DNA of 64,000 nt, from NCBI RefSeq assembly GCF_022163125.1, contig NZ_CP091881.1:1860001-1924000 (forward strand), given 5' to 3'. Within the stretch, counting starts at the first letter, position 1, and the number at the start of each line of letters is the position of its first letter. Of this stretch, positions 25,623 to 35,219 are shown in pieces. The translations under genes were made by a program, and so were the position numbers. The DNA is from Paenibacillus sp. HWE-109 (GTDB lineage Bacteria > Bacillota > Bacilli > Paenibacillales > NBRC-103111). The notes under the pieces were generated by a model. The model did not search any database. It was not told the origin of the DNA and saw nothing but the letters and a program-made list of their open reading frames with translations.

Positions 25623-27224
25623 CTAAGTTTTAAATTTATCGCGAAATTCGGATGGCGAGCAGTTGGTCGCCTTTTTGAACATCCGATTGAAATGGCGGTA
25701 GTTTGGCAAGCCTACTCGATGAGCAACTTCATAGGTTTTGAGCTCAGTCGTCAGCAGCAGAAGTTTGGCGCGTTCAAGCCGCCGATTGGTGATGTACTGA
25801 GAGAACAGCTCACCCGTCACCTTTTTGAATAATTGCCCTAAGTAATGACTGTTATAGTTGCAAGACTCCGCTAACGCTTCCAGGGAGTAGGTTTTGCTCA
25901 GATCGGAAGTAATGGCTTGGATAACATCAGCTACCGCAAGCTCGGCTTCATTCCCCTTTTTGGAGATCAGCTGATATCGGTGAAAAGCAGCGGATGTGGC
26001 ATCATGCACGGCCCCAAATGTTTGGCAGAGGTCCACATCTTTGCGCAGCGAGATAATTAAATCCTGGTGTTCCTGTTCCGTATCGGGCAAAGGCTGTATC
26101 ATCGCAAAAGCATGGAGATAGAGCGCTTTGACATGATCTGGCTGCCAGTTGCTGTGAAGTGCTTCTTGCCAAACGCGGGATGGCTGGTTACTGGCGGGAG
26201 GAGACTCTGCTACCAGCAATTCGCCCCGCAATTGTTTCAAATAAAGCTGCCTATCTTCCGCAGGGAGTGTGGTGAAGGTCTGGTTGTTAATAAACGTCTG
26301 GGCGGATTTCTGGGCAATGAGCTCGGTTTGATAAAAGAAGGGATGACGTTCCTGATAACACTTTTTGATTACGGGCAAACAAGTTTCAATCTGAGTATCT
26401 GGAAGTTTAATTTGCAAGATATAAGAGGGCATTTTTAAGTAATTTTGCAGCGAATGCCCTAATTGGGCGCTAATATCAACATCATCGCGTTCAAATCTGC
26501 CAATGACCATGAAACGGCCTCTATCCAAAGTAATAATGTGGCTCGGACCAAAGATACCCAAAACTTCAAACATGACATTGAAGCAGGCAAACTGCCAAAT
26601 TTTCAATTCTTCCGCTTGATCTAACGAGAAACGCAGGGATCTCCGATCCAGCTCGATCAAAAACATGGTGTGAGGGCCCTCGTGCAGCGGATACCCTGAT
26701 TCCTTCAAATGGCTCAGCCATGCAGTTTCATTGCCCAACATCATGTCCAAAAAGGCGCTGCGGTCGATATCCAATTGGTTGGTCTTGAGCTTATGCTCGA
26801 GACGTTCCCGTAGTTGGTTCGTTTCATTCGCAAGGCGAATGGAGGGAATACACTGCTCCATCGCAGATGTCAGCAGATGGGGCTCGTTGAGACAATGGTC
26901 TTTGAGCAGATAAGAGGAAGCACCTAAACCCATCGCTTGCTGTGCAAAGTGGAAATCCTCATGACAACTTAAAATCAGCACATGCGGTTTGAGCGATAAA
27001 TCCTGCATGTTTCGCAGCATATCCAACCCGCTCATTTTGGGCATAGTAATGTCGGTTATGACAAAATGGGGCTGATATTGCTTAATTTGCTCCAAACCCA
27101 AGGAGCCGTTCTCGGCGTCGCTGATGCAGGTGAACAAATCGCTGCGCAGCTCAATCATTTGGCGGAAAATACGACGCGCGGGTTCTTCGTCTTCGACGAC
27201 AATTACGGTATACGGCGGCACCAA
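25623..27224 (-). CDS. YesN-type response regulator with AraC DNA-binding domain
   Basis: A 533-residue regulator. The receiver domain (about 5-125) has the acidic pair Glu11-Asp12, phospho-acceptor Asp58 in VITDITMPKMSGLD, and the LLKD lysine. A long central region of unknown fold follows, then a C-terminal AraC helix-turn-helix pair (about 430-533; LEALAESCNYNSHYLGQLFK and RVGLPNYRHFNRMFKKATN). It begins with TTG at 27222-27224 behind AAAGGAG, 15 bp after the kinase stop, so the two are an operon. YesN-type regulators activate polysaccharide-use genes; the lyase next door and the divergent binding protein are the obvious targets (inference). Confidence 0.93.
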   Translation of the reverse strand: MVPPYTVIVVEDEEPARRIFRQMIELRSDLFTCISDAENGSLGLEQIKQYQPHFVITDITMPKMSGLDMLRNMQDLSLKPHVLILSCHEDFHFAQQAMGLGASSYLLKDHCLNEPHLLTSAMEQCIPSIRLANETNQLRERLEHKLKTNQLDIDRSAFLDMMLGNETAWLSHLKESGYPLHEGPHTMFLIELDRRSLRFSLDQAEELKIWQFACFNVMFEVLGIFGPSHIITLDRGRFMVIGRFERDDVDISAQLGHSLQNYLKMPSYILQIKLPDTQIETCLPVIKKCYQERHPFFYQTELIAQKSAQTFINNQTFTTLPAEDRQLYLKQLRGELLVAESPPASNQPSRVWQEALHSNWQPDHVKALYLHAFAMIQPLPDTEQEHQDLIISLRKDVDLCQTFGAVHDATSAAFHRYQLISKKGNEAELAVADVIQAITSDLSKTYSLEALAESCNYNSHYLGQLFKKVTGELFSQYITNRRLERAKLLLLTTELKTYEVAHRVGLPNYRHFNRMFKKATNCSPSEFRDKFKT

Positions 27225-27239
27225 TGGACAACAGCTCCT

Positions 27240-29015
27240 TTAGTTCGTGATAGACTTCATCGGCAGGGTGAAACGTATGAGTGTCCCCTGATGTGGAAGG
27301 CTCTGGATGGTGACTTCGGAATTCGCGCCGAAGACAAGTTTGACGCGTTCCCAAACGTTTTTCAAACCAATATTTTCGCTAATTTCCTGCTGATGCAGCT
27401 TGTGCTCAATAATCCGCAATCGACTGGCTTCGATCCCTTCGCCATTGTCTTCGATTTCAAGAATCAGCCGGTTCGTGCGTGAGTCTGGTCGAAGCCGAAT
27501 GGTCAGTTGTCCATCCATGTCAGCAACAGGCAAGATGCCGTGAAAAATGGCGTTCTCAATCATCGGCTGCAGCAGCATCCGTGGAACTTGCATTTCCATT
27601 AGACTGGGATCTGCTTCCACATGCAAATGAAAATGTCGATTATAGCGCAGCTCCAGCATCGCAAGAAAATCGCGCAAGTAGTCAATTTCCCGGTGAAAAG
27701 GCACAGTCTGTTCGTAGCTTTCCATTGAATAGCGAAGCAAAGCCGTGAGCCGCCCCATGAGCACGTTGATTTTATCATAATCTTTCAACATGGCGAACAT
27801 ACGAATGGTATTCAAGCTGTTATACAAAAAGTGAGGATTAATCTGGGATTGCAGAAATTTAATTTCGTTGCGTCTCTTGATTTCTTCGGTTTCTTGCAGT
27901 TCCGACATAAGCGATTGCAAACGGGAGGACATGGCGTTCAGTACGACGCTGAGTTCGCCAATTTCATTCTGCGTATTCACAGCTTGGTATGGCGTAAAAT
28001 CGCCATGTTTGATGCGTTCAATTTGTCTGCGAATGCCGATTAAGGGCTGATATAAATAAAAACCGAAAGCAAGGGTGGCGAGCAGCCCCAGGAAGGTTAA
28101 CAGGAAAAGAAAGAAACGAACGGTTGCCCTAATCGTGCCCGTGCTTTGTGTAATTTCACTGGAAGGAATTTCCGAGATGACGATACTGCCATCGAATTGT
28201 TCAGACTGACGAAGCGAGACGATGGATTGTTCAAATTGAAATTGTGAAGGCTGCTGCTGCTCATTCCACTGATTCAAAATGGCGTAGATGCGGTCTTGTG
28301 TCTGAGAAGGACTTGAAGGGCCTTTGGCTTCAATGATGCTGCCATTCGGTGTAGTAATAGCGAGTGTACTAAGATTGCCTAATTCAATCTTGGCGGTTAA
28401 CTGCTGATACAAGGTATCACGCAGTGCAATTAGCAGAACACCTCGGGCATCTTCTTTGGTCCCGTAGGGGATCTTTTGCATATAGACAGCCGCATTCACA
28501 TACGTGGAATTTAGTTCATCGGGGGGGAAATTCATATAGCTCCGCGTAGCCGTCGAAGCCATGAAATTTTGGATAAGTAATTTATAACGACCTAGATCTT
28601 CAGCACTTGTTCCTGTAGTGGGAATAAGTTGATCACTCCACACGGAATACACGGTTATACCTTGAATTGTACTGGCAATAGAAACTACATTGTTCAGGGA
28701 AGCGATCATATCATTGATTTGCATGACATGGCTGAAGGGGCTGTTATTTGGCGATAAAACACGCTCAATTGCAGGCAGCGATCCATATTGGTAGCCCAAG
28801 GATTCAAGTTGGTTCATCGTGAGTTCAATGCGATCCATCACTTGGCCGACGACTTGATAGTTGACTTTATTTACTTGGACTTCAACGGCTGTATTCGCAA
28901 CGTGCTGTGAAATGGAGGCCAAGATTAACAAGGGGATCAAGAACAAGGTCATCATGAGGATAAGAATTTTAACGAGAAAGCTTCTTCGCAAAAAATGCAG
29001 GAATTGAATTTGCAC
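27240..29015 (-). CDS. YesM-type sensor histidine kinase
   Basis: A 591-residue membrane kinase. Helix 1 (ILILMMTLFLIPLLILASIS) and a second helix near residue 290 (FFLFLLTFLGLLATLAFGF) enclose an extracellular sensor of about 260 residues. A HAMP linker follows, then the His_kinase domain with FLQSQINPHFLYNSLNTIR (phosphorylated His in NPHF) and a HATPase domain with LLQPMIENAIFHG and EDNGEGI. I use the GTG at 29013-29015 behind GAGGGGAGG. It is divergent from the solute-binding lipoprotein gene at 29109, which may feed it with ligand information. Confidence 0.93.
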   Translation of the reverse strand: MQIQFLHFLRRSFLVKILILMMTLFLIPLLILASISQHVANTAVEVQVNKVNYQVVGQVMDRIELTMNQLESLGYQYGSLPAIERVLSPNNSPFSHVMQINDMIASLNNVVSIASTIQGITVYSVWSDQLIPTTGTSAEDLGRYKLLIQNFMASTATRSYMNFPPDELNSTYVNAAVYMQKIPYGTKEDARGVLLIALRDTLYQQLTAKIELGNLSTLAITTPNGSIIEAKGPSSPSQTQDRIYAILNQWNEQQQPSQFQFEQSIVSLRQSEQFDGSIVISEIPSSEITQSTGTIRATVRFFLFLLTFLGLLATLAFGFYLYQPLIGIRRQIERIKHGDFTPYQAVNTQNEIGELSVVLNAMSSRLQSLMSELQETEEIKRRNEIKFLQSQINPHFLYNSLNTIRMFAMLKDYDKINVLMGRLTALLRYSMESYEQTVPFHREIDYLRDFLAMLELRYNRHFHLHVEADPSLMEMQVPRMLLQPMIENAIFHGILPVADMDGQLTIRLRPDSRTNRLILEIEDNGEGIEASRLRIIEHKLHQQEISENIGLKNVWERVKLVFGANSEVTIQSLPHQGTLIRFTLPMKSITN

Positions 29016-29108
29016 TGAGATCCTCCCCTCCAACTGCTGTATAATCATAGCATAAAACAAATTAGCAGGATGTGGAATCGTTTTGAATTGGAGGGTGAAC
29101 TGACTAAC

Positions 29109-30662
29109 ATGACAAGAAAAAAATCATTGATTATGGCAGTGACCATGCTTATAGCGTGTATGCCGCTTGTGGCGTGCTCATCAGAAACGAAACCTGGATC
29201 AAGCGCAAACCCAAAAGCAACCAATACGTCGTCCTCAGATAGCACAATAGCCTCTGCGCCAACGAAAATTAAGGCGCTTGCGATCCTCTTCGGGCAGACG
29301 CCAAGTACGAACAACAAGGCGCAGGCTGATTTGGAACAACGCGGCAATGTGAAGCTTGAAGTCGATTTCGTCCCCGGCGATGCTTACTCGGATAAAATGA
29401 ACGTGGCGCTGTCTTCCGGTCATTCCTATGATTTGATCCTTTGGACGGATCCGATTGATAAATTTCAGAAGCTTGTGAAACAGGGCGCTTTTCACGAGAT
29501 CACGCCGTATTTGCAAGGACAAAAAAACTTGAATCTCATCCCCACAGCTACGCTGCAAGGACTTCAAGTAGATGGCAAAAACTATGGTATTCCAAGACCG
29601 CGTGGTCTGTATGGCGGCGGCTTGGCCCATGTTGTTATACGCAAAGACTGGTTGGATGCCTACCAGCTGCCTCTTCCGCAAACGTTGGATGAGTTCTATC
29701 ATGATCTCCAAATTTTCAAAAAGAAAGACCCGGTTGGCGGCGGCAAAACGATTCCGCTTACGCTTAGCAACGAAGTGGACTGGAATCCGCCATTCAATGA
29801 AACACTGCCTTTTACGTTTGCTTTCGGGCTTCCTTATGGATATAAAGTGGAAGGGAATAAAGCCGTTGCGGCGATCCAAGCACCCCAATACAAATTATAT
29901 CTGGACTGGCTCAAACAGCTATGGAGTGAGCAATTAGTAGACTTGGAATCGCCAATTATTAAATCCCAGCAATCTGTAGACAAATTCCTTGCAGGAACGG
30001 CAGGGGCAATTGTGAGCAACGCAAGCCTTATGAGTGATTTGTATCTGGATAAGCTCAAAAAAGCGGACCCGAAGGCAAATCCTGTCTTCATTCCAGTCTT
30101 AACGGGTCCCAAAGGCGACAAAGGTGTGATTGTCACGACTGGCTTCTATGGCATATGGGCGATCCCCTCGTCCGTACCCAAAGACAAAGTGCAGAGCATC
30201 GTGAATTTTTTGAACTTCTCAGCGAATGAAGATAACTTTCATTTTGCCAAAACGGGCGTTATCGGCGTTCATTCAAACGGTTATATAGATGGCGTGGTTC
30301 ATCGTACACCGGAACAAACGAATGTGTTCAATGCCGAACGTCCGGATCAATGGGTACTCGAAAACAGATATGATCCTTATATTTACGCAAACAGCACGAG
30401 ACCGGAAGTATTAGCAGCGCAGAAATCGGCATTGGATGCGATCAGCACAATCGGCATTGAGAACCCTTTTATTTTCTATGCTTCTTCTACATTGGCCAAA
30501 ACACCGGATCATTTGAAAAATGTCAATGAAGCGATGCTCAAGTACGTTATGGGAGAAAGCACCTATGAGGGCGTACAGAATCAAATTGATGCTTGGTCCA
30601 AAGGCGTGGGCAGTTCAATCCTGAAGGAGTATATGGATCAATACACAGCCGCTCATAAATGA
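29109..30662 (+). CDS. Lone extracellular solute-binding lipoprotein (family 1, LplA/YtcQ-like)
   Basis: A 517-residue lipoprotein with the lipobox CMPLVACSSE region, then a Ser/Thr-rich linker and a large binding-protein fold of the longer LplA/YtcQ type. Landmarks are GHSYDLILWTDPIDKFQKL, YGIPRPRGLYGG and YGIWAIPSSVPKDKV. It is transcribed away from the YesM/YesN pair. No permease genes accompany it, whereas such proteins usually stand next to two; the next genes are EcsAB. It may serve a transporter encoded elsewhere, or act as a sensing partner of the kinase. The ATG at 29109 has GGAGGG about 12 bases upstream, rather far but with no better choice. Confidence 0.88.
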   Translation: MTRKKSLIMAVTMLIACMPLVACSSETKPGSSANPKATNTSSSDSTIASAPTKIKALAILFGQTPSTNNKAQADLEQRGNVKLEVDFVPGDAYSDKMNVALSSGHSYDLILWTDPIDKFQKLVKQGAFHEITPYLQGQKNLNLIPTATLQGLQVDGKNYGIPRPRGLYGGGLAHVVIRKDWLDAYQLPLPQTLDEFYHDLQIFKKKDPVGGGKTIPLTLSNEVDWNPPFNETLPFTFAFGLPYGYKVEGNKAVAAIQAPQYKLYLDWLKQLWSEQLVDLESPIIKSQQSVDKFLAGTAGAIVSNASLMSDLYLDKLKKADPKANPVFIPVLTGPKGDKGVIVTTGFYGIWAIPSSVPKDKVQSIVNFLNFSANEDNFHFAKTGVIGVHSNGYIDGVVHRTPEQTNVFNAERPDQWVLENRYDPYIYANSTRPEVLAAQKSALDAISTIGIENPFIFYASSTLAKTPDHLKNVNEAMLKYVMGESTYEGVQNQIDAWSKGVGSSILKEYMDQYTAAHK

Positions 30663-30743
30663 TGCTGAAAAGATGATGTTGGAAATTCGTGATCCGTGCT
30701 ATATGATGAGGTAAGCGATGGGCAGAAGGGAAGGCGAAAGTAA

Positions 30744-31457
30744 GTGTCAGATGAACGATTAGCTGTTTTACAAGTACATATTGATCAAGCTGGGTATGAG
30801 GAACAGCCTGATACCATTAAACAGATTCATTTTGACGTGAAGCAAGGGGAACTGGTCGGTTTATTGGGTCCCAATGGAGCAGGAAAGAGTACGACGATTA
30901 AGAGTATCCTAGGTTTGTTGAAGGATTTTAAAGGGAAGATCTCCTTTATGGGTGAACGCAAAAGTTATGCCTACATTCCGGAGCACCCGATTCTGTACGA
31001 TGAATTGACATTATGGGAGCATATGGAATTCGCGGCTTCCGTCTATGAACTGGATCGTACGGTATTCCTTGAGCGCGCGGATGATCTCTTGCATCGTTTT
31101 CGACTATTGGATGAGAAGCACCATTTACCTGGTAAATTCTCCAAAGGGATGCAGCAGAAAATTATGCTGATCCTCGGATTTTTGAATAAGCCTGATGTGT
31201 ATATTGTGGACGAGCCCTTCATCGGTCTGGACCCTAAGGCGATCAAAGATTTCTTGGGAATGCTGGATGAAGAACGCAAGCGCGGCGCAGGAATTCTAAT
31301 GAGTACACATGTACTAGATACGGCAGAACGCATCTGTACATCGTTTGTGCTGCTATCAGGCGGACGATTGGTCGCCAATGGAACGTTGCAGGATATTCAA
31401 CAACAATGCGGCATGCCGGAAGCGCCGCTCTTCGACTGCTTCCATTCCTTATTATGA
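30744..31457 (+). CDS. ecsA: EcsA-like ABC transporter ATPase
   Basis: A 237-residue ATPase. Walker A is GPNGAGKST (42-50), the signature is FSKGMQQK, Walker B is VYIVDEPFIGLD and the switch histidine is in MSTHVLD. The Q-loop glutamine is replaced in AYIPEHP, as in EcsA proteins. The start is GTG at 30744. Length and the partner gene immediately downstream identify it as EcsA. In Bacillus, EcsAB affects regulated intramembrane proteolysis, protein secretion and competence; the transported molecule has been linked to peptide signals in some species. Confidence 0.9.
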   Translation: MSDERLAVLQVHIDQAGYEEQPDTIKQIHFDVKQGELVGLLGPNGAGKSTTIKSILGLLKDFKGKISFMGERKSYAYIPEHPILYDELTLWEHMEFAASVYELDRTVFLERADDLLHRFRLLDEKHHLPGKFSKGMQQKIMLILGFLNKPDVYIVDEPFIGLDPKAIKDFLGMLDEERKRGAGILMSTHVLDTAERICTSFVLLSGGRLVANGTLQDIQQQCGMPEAPLFDCFHSLL

Positions 31458-31471
31458 AAGGAGGGAGCGCA

Positions 31472-32692
31472 TTGTTGAACAGCAGCTTTCAGCTATTTAC
31501 GCGAAGAGTTCGTTCGGATTGGTTCTTTCAATATAAAGCTTTGCGGATGGCAGTGGATTGGATCATTGCGATTTATTTTGTTATTCCGCTGATCATTGTG
31601 GCTGGGTATCAGTATTATTCATGGTGGGTGAAGCAGCCTGCTTGGTTTAGTTGGATAACGCCAATGGTAGTGGCTGTTGTCTTCTATCTATTTACTTGGC
31701 TGGGCACGATTCGATATTTTGTGGAGGAAGGCGATCAGCTCTTTCTCAGGCAGAACCAGACGTGGTTTCATCACCTGATGGTGCTTGGCTACAGGTATTC
31801 TTTGGTTTTGCAGGGTTTAACGACGCTTTTGTTGATCCTTGTTTTTCTTCCGCTATTGATGCAAAGCTATTCCTACAGCGTGACGCAAGTGATTGCTTTC
31901 TGGCTGCTAACTTATGTGTTAAAGCTTAACTTTGGCTTGTTACGTCAACTGCTCGCACTGCGGTTCTACGGGATTGTGCTGTGGCTTTTGCGAATCGTCA
32001 TTTTTGCAGGCGCATTTTTTGTGTACCAGTTTATCGTCATTGAGGCAAATCACGCCTTGTACAATTGGGTAGCGATCCTCTTGCTGGTGGTCTTGGTTGT
32101 TTTCTTAACCCGGGCTCGTTTGCAAGAAAAAGGGACCTTTTTCGCGGACATTGCCAGAGAACGTGATGCGCGGATGCGAATCGTCTCGTTAATGTTAATC
32201 CGCGTACTGGAGAAGAAAAGAAAACCAACGCGGAAGTATCCGCTGTTTTTTGCCAGATCACAGCGCTTGTTCAAGGGAAAAGGGGCCGGCAATGGGCTCG
32301 CTGATTTGTTGACCAAGTCCTTTTACAGAAGCGGCACGCAGTGGAAACAAACGCTCCAATTCGTTGTTGTGCTTAGCGGGGCTATGTTTGCTCTGCCTGG
32401 TGCGCTTAAAATCATTGTTTGGATAATCGCCGCTTGTTTGCTGGTCTTCTGGCGGAAATCCTTTTGCAAAGATGAATTAAGAGCGCCGTTCTTGACCCTT
32501 TTTCCAATACAGGACACCGATAAGCATCAAGCGCTGCAAACAGCAATTCCCGTATTAGTGCTGCCAGCCATCGTGTTAATCAGCTTATTCGCCGGCATTT
32601 CATTCTTTACTTGGTGGGGGCCGCTGCTGATGATTGGGGCTGCCATTCCGCTTGCTTATGGGACATCATCGGTATTTACAAGTTGGTATTAA
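31472..32692 (+). CDS. ecsB: EcsB-like ABC transporter permease
   Basis: A 406-residue membrane protein with about eight hydrophobic helices and the EcsB N-terminus FTRRVRSDWFFQYKALR. A basic cytoplasmic loop (REKKRKPTRKYP region) lies in the middle. It starts with TTG at 31472 (a second TTG follows), with AAAGGAGG seven bases upstream and 15 bp after the ecsA stop. No ecsC gene is present downstream. Confidence 0.88.
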   Translation: MLNSSFQLFTRRVRSDWFFQYKALRMAVDWIIAIYFVIPLIIVAGYQYYSWWVKQPAWFSWITPMVVAVVFYLFTWLGTIRYFVEEGDQLFLRQNQTWFHHLMVLGYRYSLVLQGLTTLLLILVFLPLLMQSYSYSVTQVIAFWLLTYVLKLNFGLLRQLLALRFYGIVLWLLRIVIFAGAFFVYQFIVIEANHALYNWVAILLLVVLVVFLTRARLQEKGTFFADIARERDARMRIVSLMLIRVLEKKRKPTRKYPLFFARSQRLFKGKGAGNGLADLLTKSFYRSGTQWKQTLQFVVVLSGAMFALPGALKIIVWIIAACLLVFWRKSFCKDELRAPFLTLFPIQDTDKHQALQTAIPVLVLPAIVLISLFAGISFFTWWGPLLMIGAAIPLAYGTSSVFTSWY

Positions 32693-32699
32693 ACGACCA

Positions 32700-32734
32700 A
32701 AGCCATGCTGCTCGGATATCCGAGGTCATGGCTT
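32700..32734 (+). terminator. Stem-loop after ecsB, weak terminator
   Basis: AAGCCATG and CATGGCTT pair, with an inner CTCGGATATCCGAG stem. There is no proper T-run, so termination may be weak or Rho-dependent. The remaining gap to 32953 shows no gene. Confidence 0.45.
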
Positions 32735-32953
32735 GACGTGTTTATGCCGGGGTGATACGATGAGTTTAATCCAAGTGAATGACTTGGCATTGAGAACTTG
32801 GCAATGAAATGCATATGTGCTGTCGATTGTTCTACCGTATCAACGGAGACGTGCTTCAACAGAAGTGCTGCTTCGTTTTTTGTCTTTCCTGGAGTCGGTA
32901 TTTATCCTGGATTATTTTGTAAGTATGAATAGCAAGATTAGGGAGATGATGGT

Positions 32954-33955
32954 ATGAGTATTGGCTATCGAACATTAGGCCGAACAGGATTGCAAGTATC
33001 TGAAGTGAGTTTGGGGACTATGGCCTTTGGCCGCTGGATCAGCGAGAAAGAATCGGCCGACGTGTTGGATGCAGCGCTTGAGGCCGGTATTAATTTGGTG
33101 GATACGGCAGATGTCTACGGCTCGGGCATGGATAAGGATAATCCGCTTGAGACGGGAGAATCTGAGACGATTCTCGGTAATTTGCTTGGCGCGCGCAGAC
33201 ATCAGATCGTTCTGGCAACGAAGGTTCATGGACGTGTCGGGCTGGGCATTAATGATGCTGGACAAAGCCGGTATCATATTCATCGGGCGATTGATAACAG
33301 TTTGCAAAGATTAAAGACCGATTACATAGACTTGTACCAAGTTCATCGTTTTGATGAGCAGACTCCGCTTGAAGAAAGTCTGCGTGCACTGGACGATCTG
33401 GTTCGATCGGGGAAAGTCCGTTACATCGGCGCTTCCAATTATGCAGCCTGGCAAATTGCCAAAGCGCACGGGATCTCCGTGCAATTGCACTTGGAGCGGT
33501 TCCAAAGCGTTCAGCCGGAATACAGCATTATCACGCGCGGCATCGAACAGGAGCTGCTGCCATTTGCCATTTCGGAAGGCGTAGGCGTTATCGTCTATAG
33601 TCCGCTCGGCCGAGGGCTTTTGACAGGCAAATATGCTTATGGCGAGCAGCCTCCAGCCGGTACAAGAGGCGCTTTCGGTGAAAAACGGATTCAGACCTTG
33701 CTGGAGCAGGAGCATCATTTCCGCATTGTAGAGCGATTGAAGCCCATTGCTGCGCGGAAAAAGTGGACCCTGCCACAGTTGGCGCTTAGCTGGGTGCTGA
33801 GCAGACAAGGCATTACCTCGGCTATTCTGGGGGCGTCGAAGCCTCATCATATTACGGACGCGTGGCCGACAGCTCATGAAAGATTAAATGTGGATGAATT
33901 GAATGAAATTGATGCAATCACGCGTCAAGCGCATTTGGAACTTGTAGGCAAATAA
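32954..33955 (+). CDS. Aldo/keto reductase
   Basis: A 333-residue NADPH-dependent oxidoreductase with a TIM-barrel fold. The catalytic tetrad is visible: Asp50 and Tyr55 in LVDTADVYG, the lysine in VLATKVHG, and the histidine in YQVHRFD. The cofactor end shows GASNYAAWQ and ITSAILGASKPHHI. The closest type is the YajO/YhdN group acting on small carbonyls; the substrate is unknown. It begins with ATG behind GGGAGATG and is followed 28 bp later by the dienelactone hydrolase gene, likely one transcript. A related but frameshifted copy lies at 54120-55114. Confidence 0.92.
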   Translation: MSIGYRTLGRTGLQVSEVSLGTMAFGRWISEKESADVLDAALEAGINLVDTADVYGSGMDKDNPLETGESETILGNLLGARRHQIVLATKVHGRVGLGINDAGQSRYHIHRAIDNSLQRLKTDYIDLYQVHRFDEQTPLEESLRALDDLVRSGKVRYIGASNYAAWQIAKAHGISVQLHLERFQSVQPEYSIITRGIEQELLPFAISEGVGVIVYSPLGRGLLTGKYAYGEQPPAGTRGAFGEKRIQTLLEQEHHFRIVERLKPIAARKKWTLPQLALSWVLSRQGITSAILGASKPHHITDAWPTAHERLNVDELNEIDAITRQAHLELVGK

Positions 33956-33983
33956 AGGCAGTCGACCATAGGAGGAATTGATC

Positions 33984-34805
33984 ATGAGTGTTGTGTCAGA
34001 ATGGGTTCATTATGGACAAGGAGCATATACAGGCTATGCGGCGAGACCGGAAGATGCGGCTGGTCCGCTTCCTGCCGTGATTATTATTCAGGAAATCTGG
34101 GGTTTGGATGCGCACATCCAGGACGTAACCCGAAGATTTGCAGAAGCGGGGTTTGTGGCTTTTGCACCTGATTTATTTTCCCGCAATCAGTCGAGGGAAG
34201 CCGTTCTTGAAGCGCCTCGCGTAGCTGCGGCACAGGCGTTTCTGAACGCGATTCCTTCATCTGCATGGCGTAATCCCGAGGAACGGGCAGAGGCGTTGGC
34301 TGGATATCCGGAAGCGGAGCAGATCCAAATCACCGAGACGCTGAATCTTCTCCTTAATTTGCAGACGAGATGGAGTGACTTCGTCCAGCAGTTGGAGACG
34401 ACATCGCAATTTCTGCGCGATGAGTATGAGCCGACACAGGGCCAGGGCGTGGCCTCGGTCGGATTCTGCTTGGGCGGCGCGCTCTCAGCCGCGCTTGCGG
34501 GCCATGACCCGGCGCTTCGCGGCGGAGTCATTTTTTATGGCAATCCGCCATCGCCAGAACTGCTAGCGAACATCAAAGCGCCGCTGCTGGGACTGTATGG
34601 CGAGCTTGATACGCGGATTTCGGAGCAGATCCCAGGCTTTGCGGAGCAAGCGGAAGCCGCGGACAAATCCTTCGAGTACTACATTTACCCAGCTGCTCAG
34701 CATGCGTTCTTCAATGACACGCGTCCAAGTTACCATGCTGCATCCGCCAAGGATGCTTTTGGGCGGACGCTGAAGTTTCTTCGTGGTGTGCTGGCTGATC
34801 GCTAG
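33984..34805 (+). CDS. Dienelactone hydrolase family protein
   Basis: A 273-residue alpha/beta hydrolase. The nucleophile is the cysteine in GFCLGGAL, the acid is in GELDTRI, and the histidine is in AAQHAFFND; an IIIQEIWGL stretch near residue 30 holds the glutamate seen in this family. It is a little longer than classical dienelactone hydrolase (about 235 residues) because of an insertion near residues 80-115. The ATG at 33984 has AGGAGGAATTGATC directly upstream. The reaction is hydrolysis of a small lactone or ester; the partner reductase upstream hints at detoxification. Confidence 0.9.
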   Translation: MSVVSEWVHYGQGAYTGYAARPEDAAGPLPAVIIIQEIWGLDAHIQDVTRRFAEAGFVAFAPDLFSRNQSREAVLEAPRVAAAQAFLNAIPSSAWRNPEERAEALAGYPEAEQIQITETLNLLLNLQTRWSDFVQQLETTSQFLRDEYEPTQGQGVASVGFCLGGALSAALAGHDPALRGGVIFYGNPPSPELLANIKAPLLGLYGELDTRISEQIPGFAEQAEAADKSFEYYIYPAAQHAFFNDTRPSYHAASAKDAFGRTLKFLRGVLADR

Positions 34806-34839
34806 CGAGTAGGTATGAGCGATTAGTGATGAAATAAGA

Positions 34840-34876
34840 GTGAGCCAGACAGCACATGCTGTTTGGCTCTATTTTG
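34840..34876 (+). terminator. Rho-independent terminator
   Basis: GAGCCAGACAGC pairs with GCTGTTTGGCTC around ACAT and is followed by TATTTTGG. It ends the reductase-hydrolase unit. Confidence 0.75.
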
Positions 34877-34932
34877 GTTCCCAGCTTGATGAAGTCGAGC
34901 GTGGTACCGCGGCAATGGACAGATTGTAGCCA

Positions 34933-35130
34933 ATAGCAGTCTCCAAAGGCTCTTATTCCGTGTAAATGAGCTCATTTTACTCGGATAGAAGCCTTTGGAG
35001 GCTCTTATTTTCCAGAAAATCCAATTTTGATTGGATGTGGGAAGTCATAGCAGTCTCCAAAGACTCTTATCTCTCGCAAGTGAGTACATTTTACTCCGAT
35101 AGAAGCCTTCAAAGGCTCGTATTTGTTGTG
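34933..35130. repeat. Two copies of an ~80-bp palindromic intergenic element
   Basis: Copy 1 (34933-35011) and copy 2 (35047-35125) both begin ATAGCAGTCTCCAAAG and end AGAAGCC-TT--AGGCTC-TATTT. Within each, CTCCAAAGGCTC and GAAGCCTTTGGAG are inverted, so each unit can form a long hairpin; the centre of copy 1 is a TGAGCTCA palindrome. The 610-bp gap 34806-35415 is filled by a terminator, these two elements and repeat copy B, with no credible gene. Confidence 0.7.
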
Positions 35131-35219
35131 CGGGGAGTCCATTTTGCACGGGCTCAGGCTGGATAAGAGGATCGCTGATTCCTCTAAAGTCGAATTTGTC
35201 TTGTTGATGGAGTCAGATA

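Noticed and set aside
29235..29888. 217-codon minus-strand frame inside the binding-protein gene
   Set aside because: Antisense shadow without ribosome site or known domain.
32841..32890. Second terminator before the first aldo/keto reductase
   Set aside because: GCTTC-AACA-GAAG is too short a stem, although a T-run follows at some distance.
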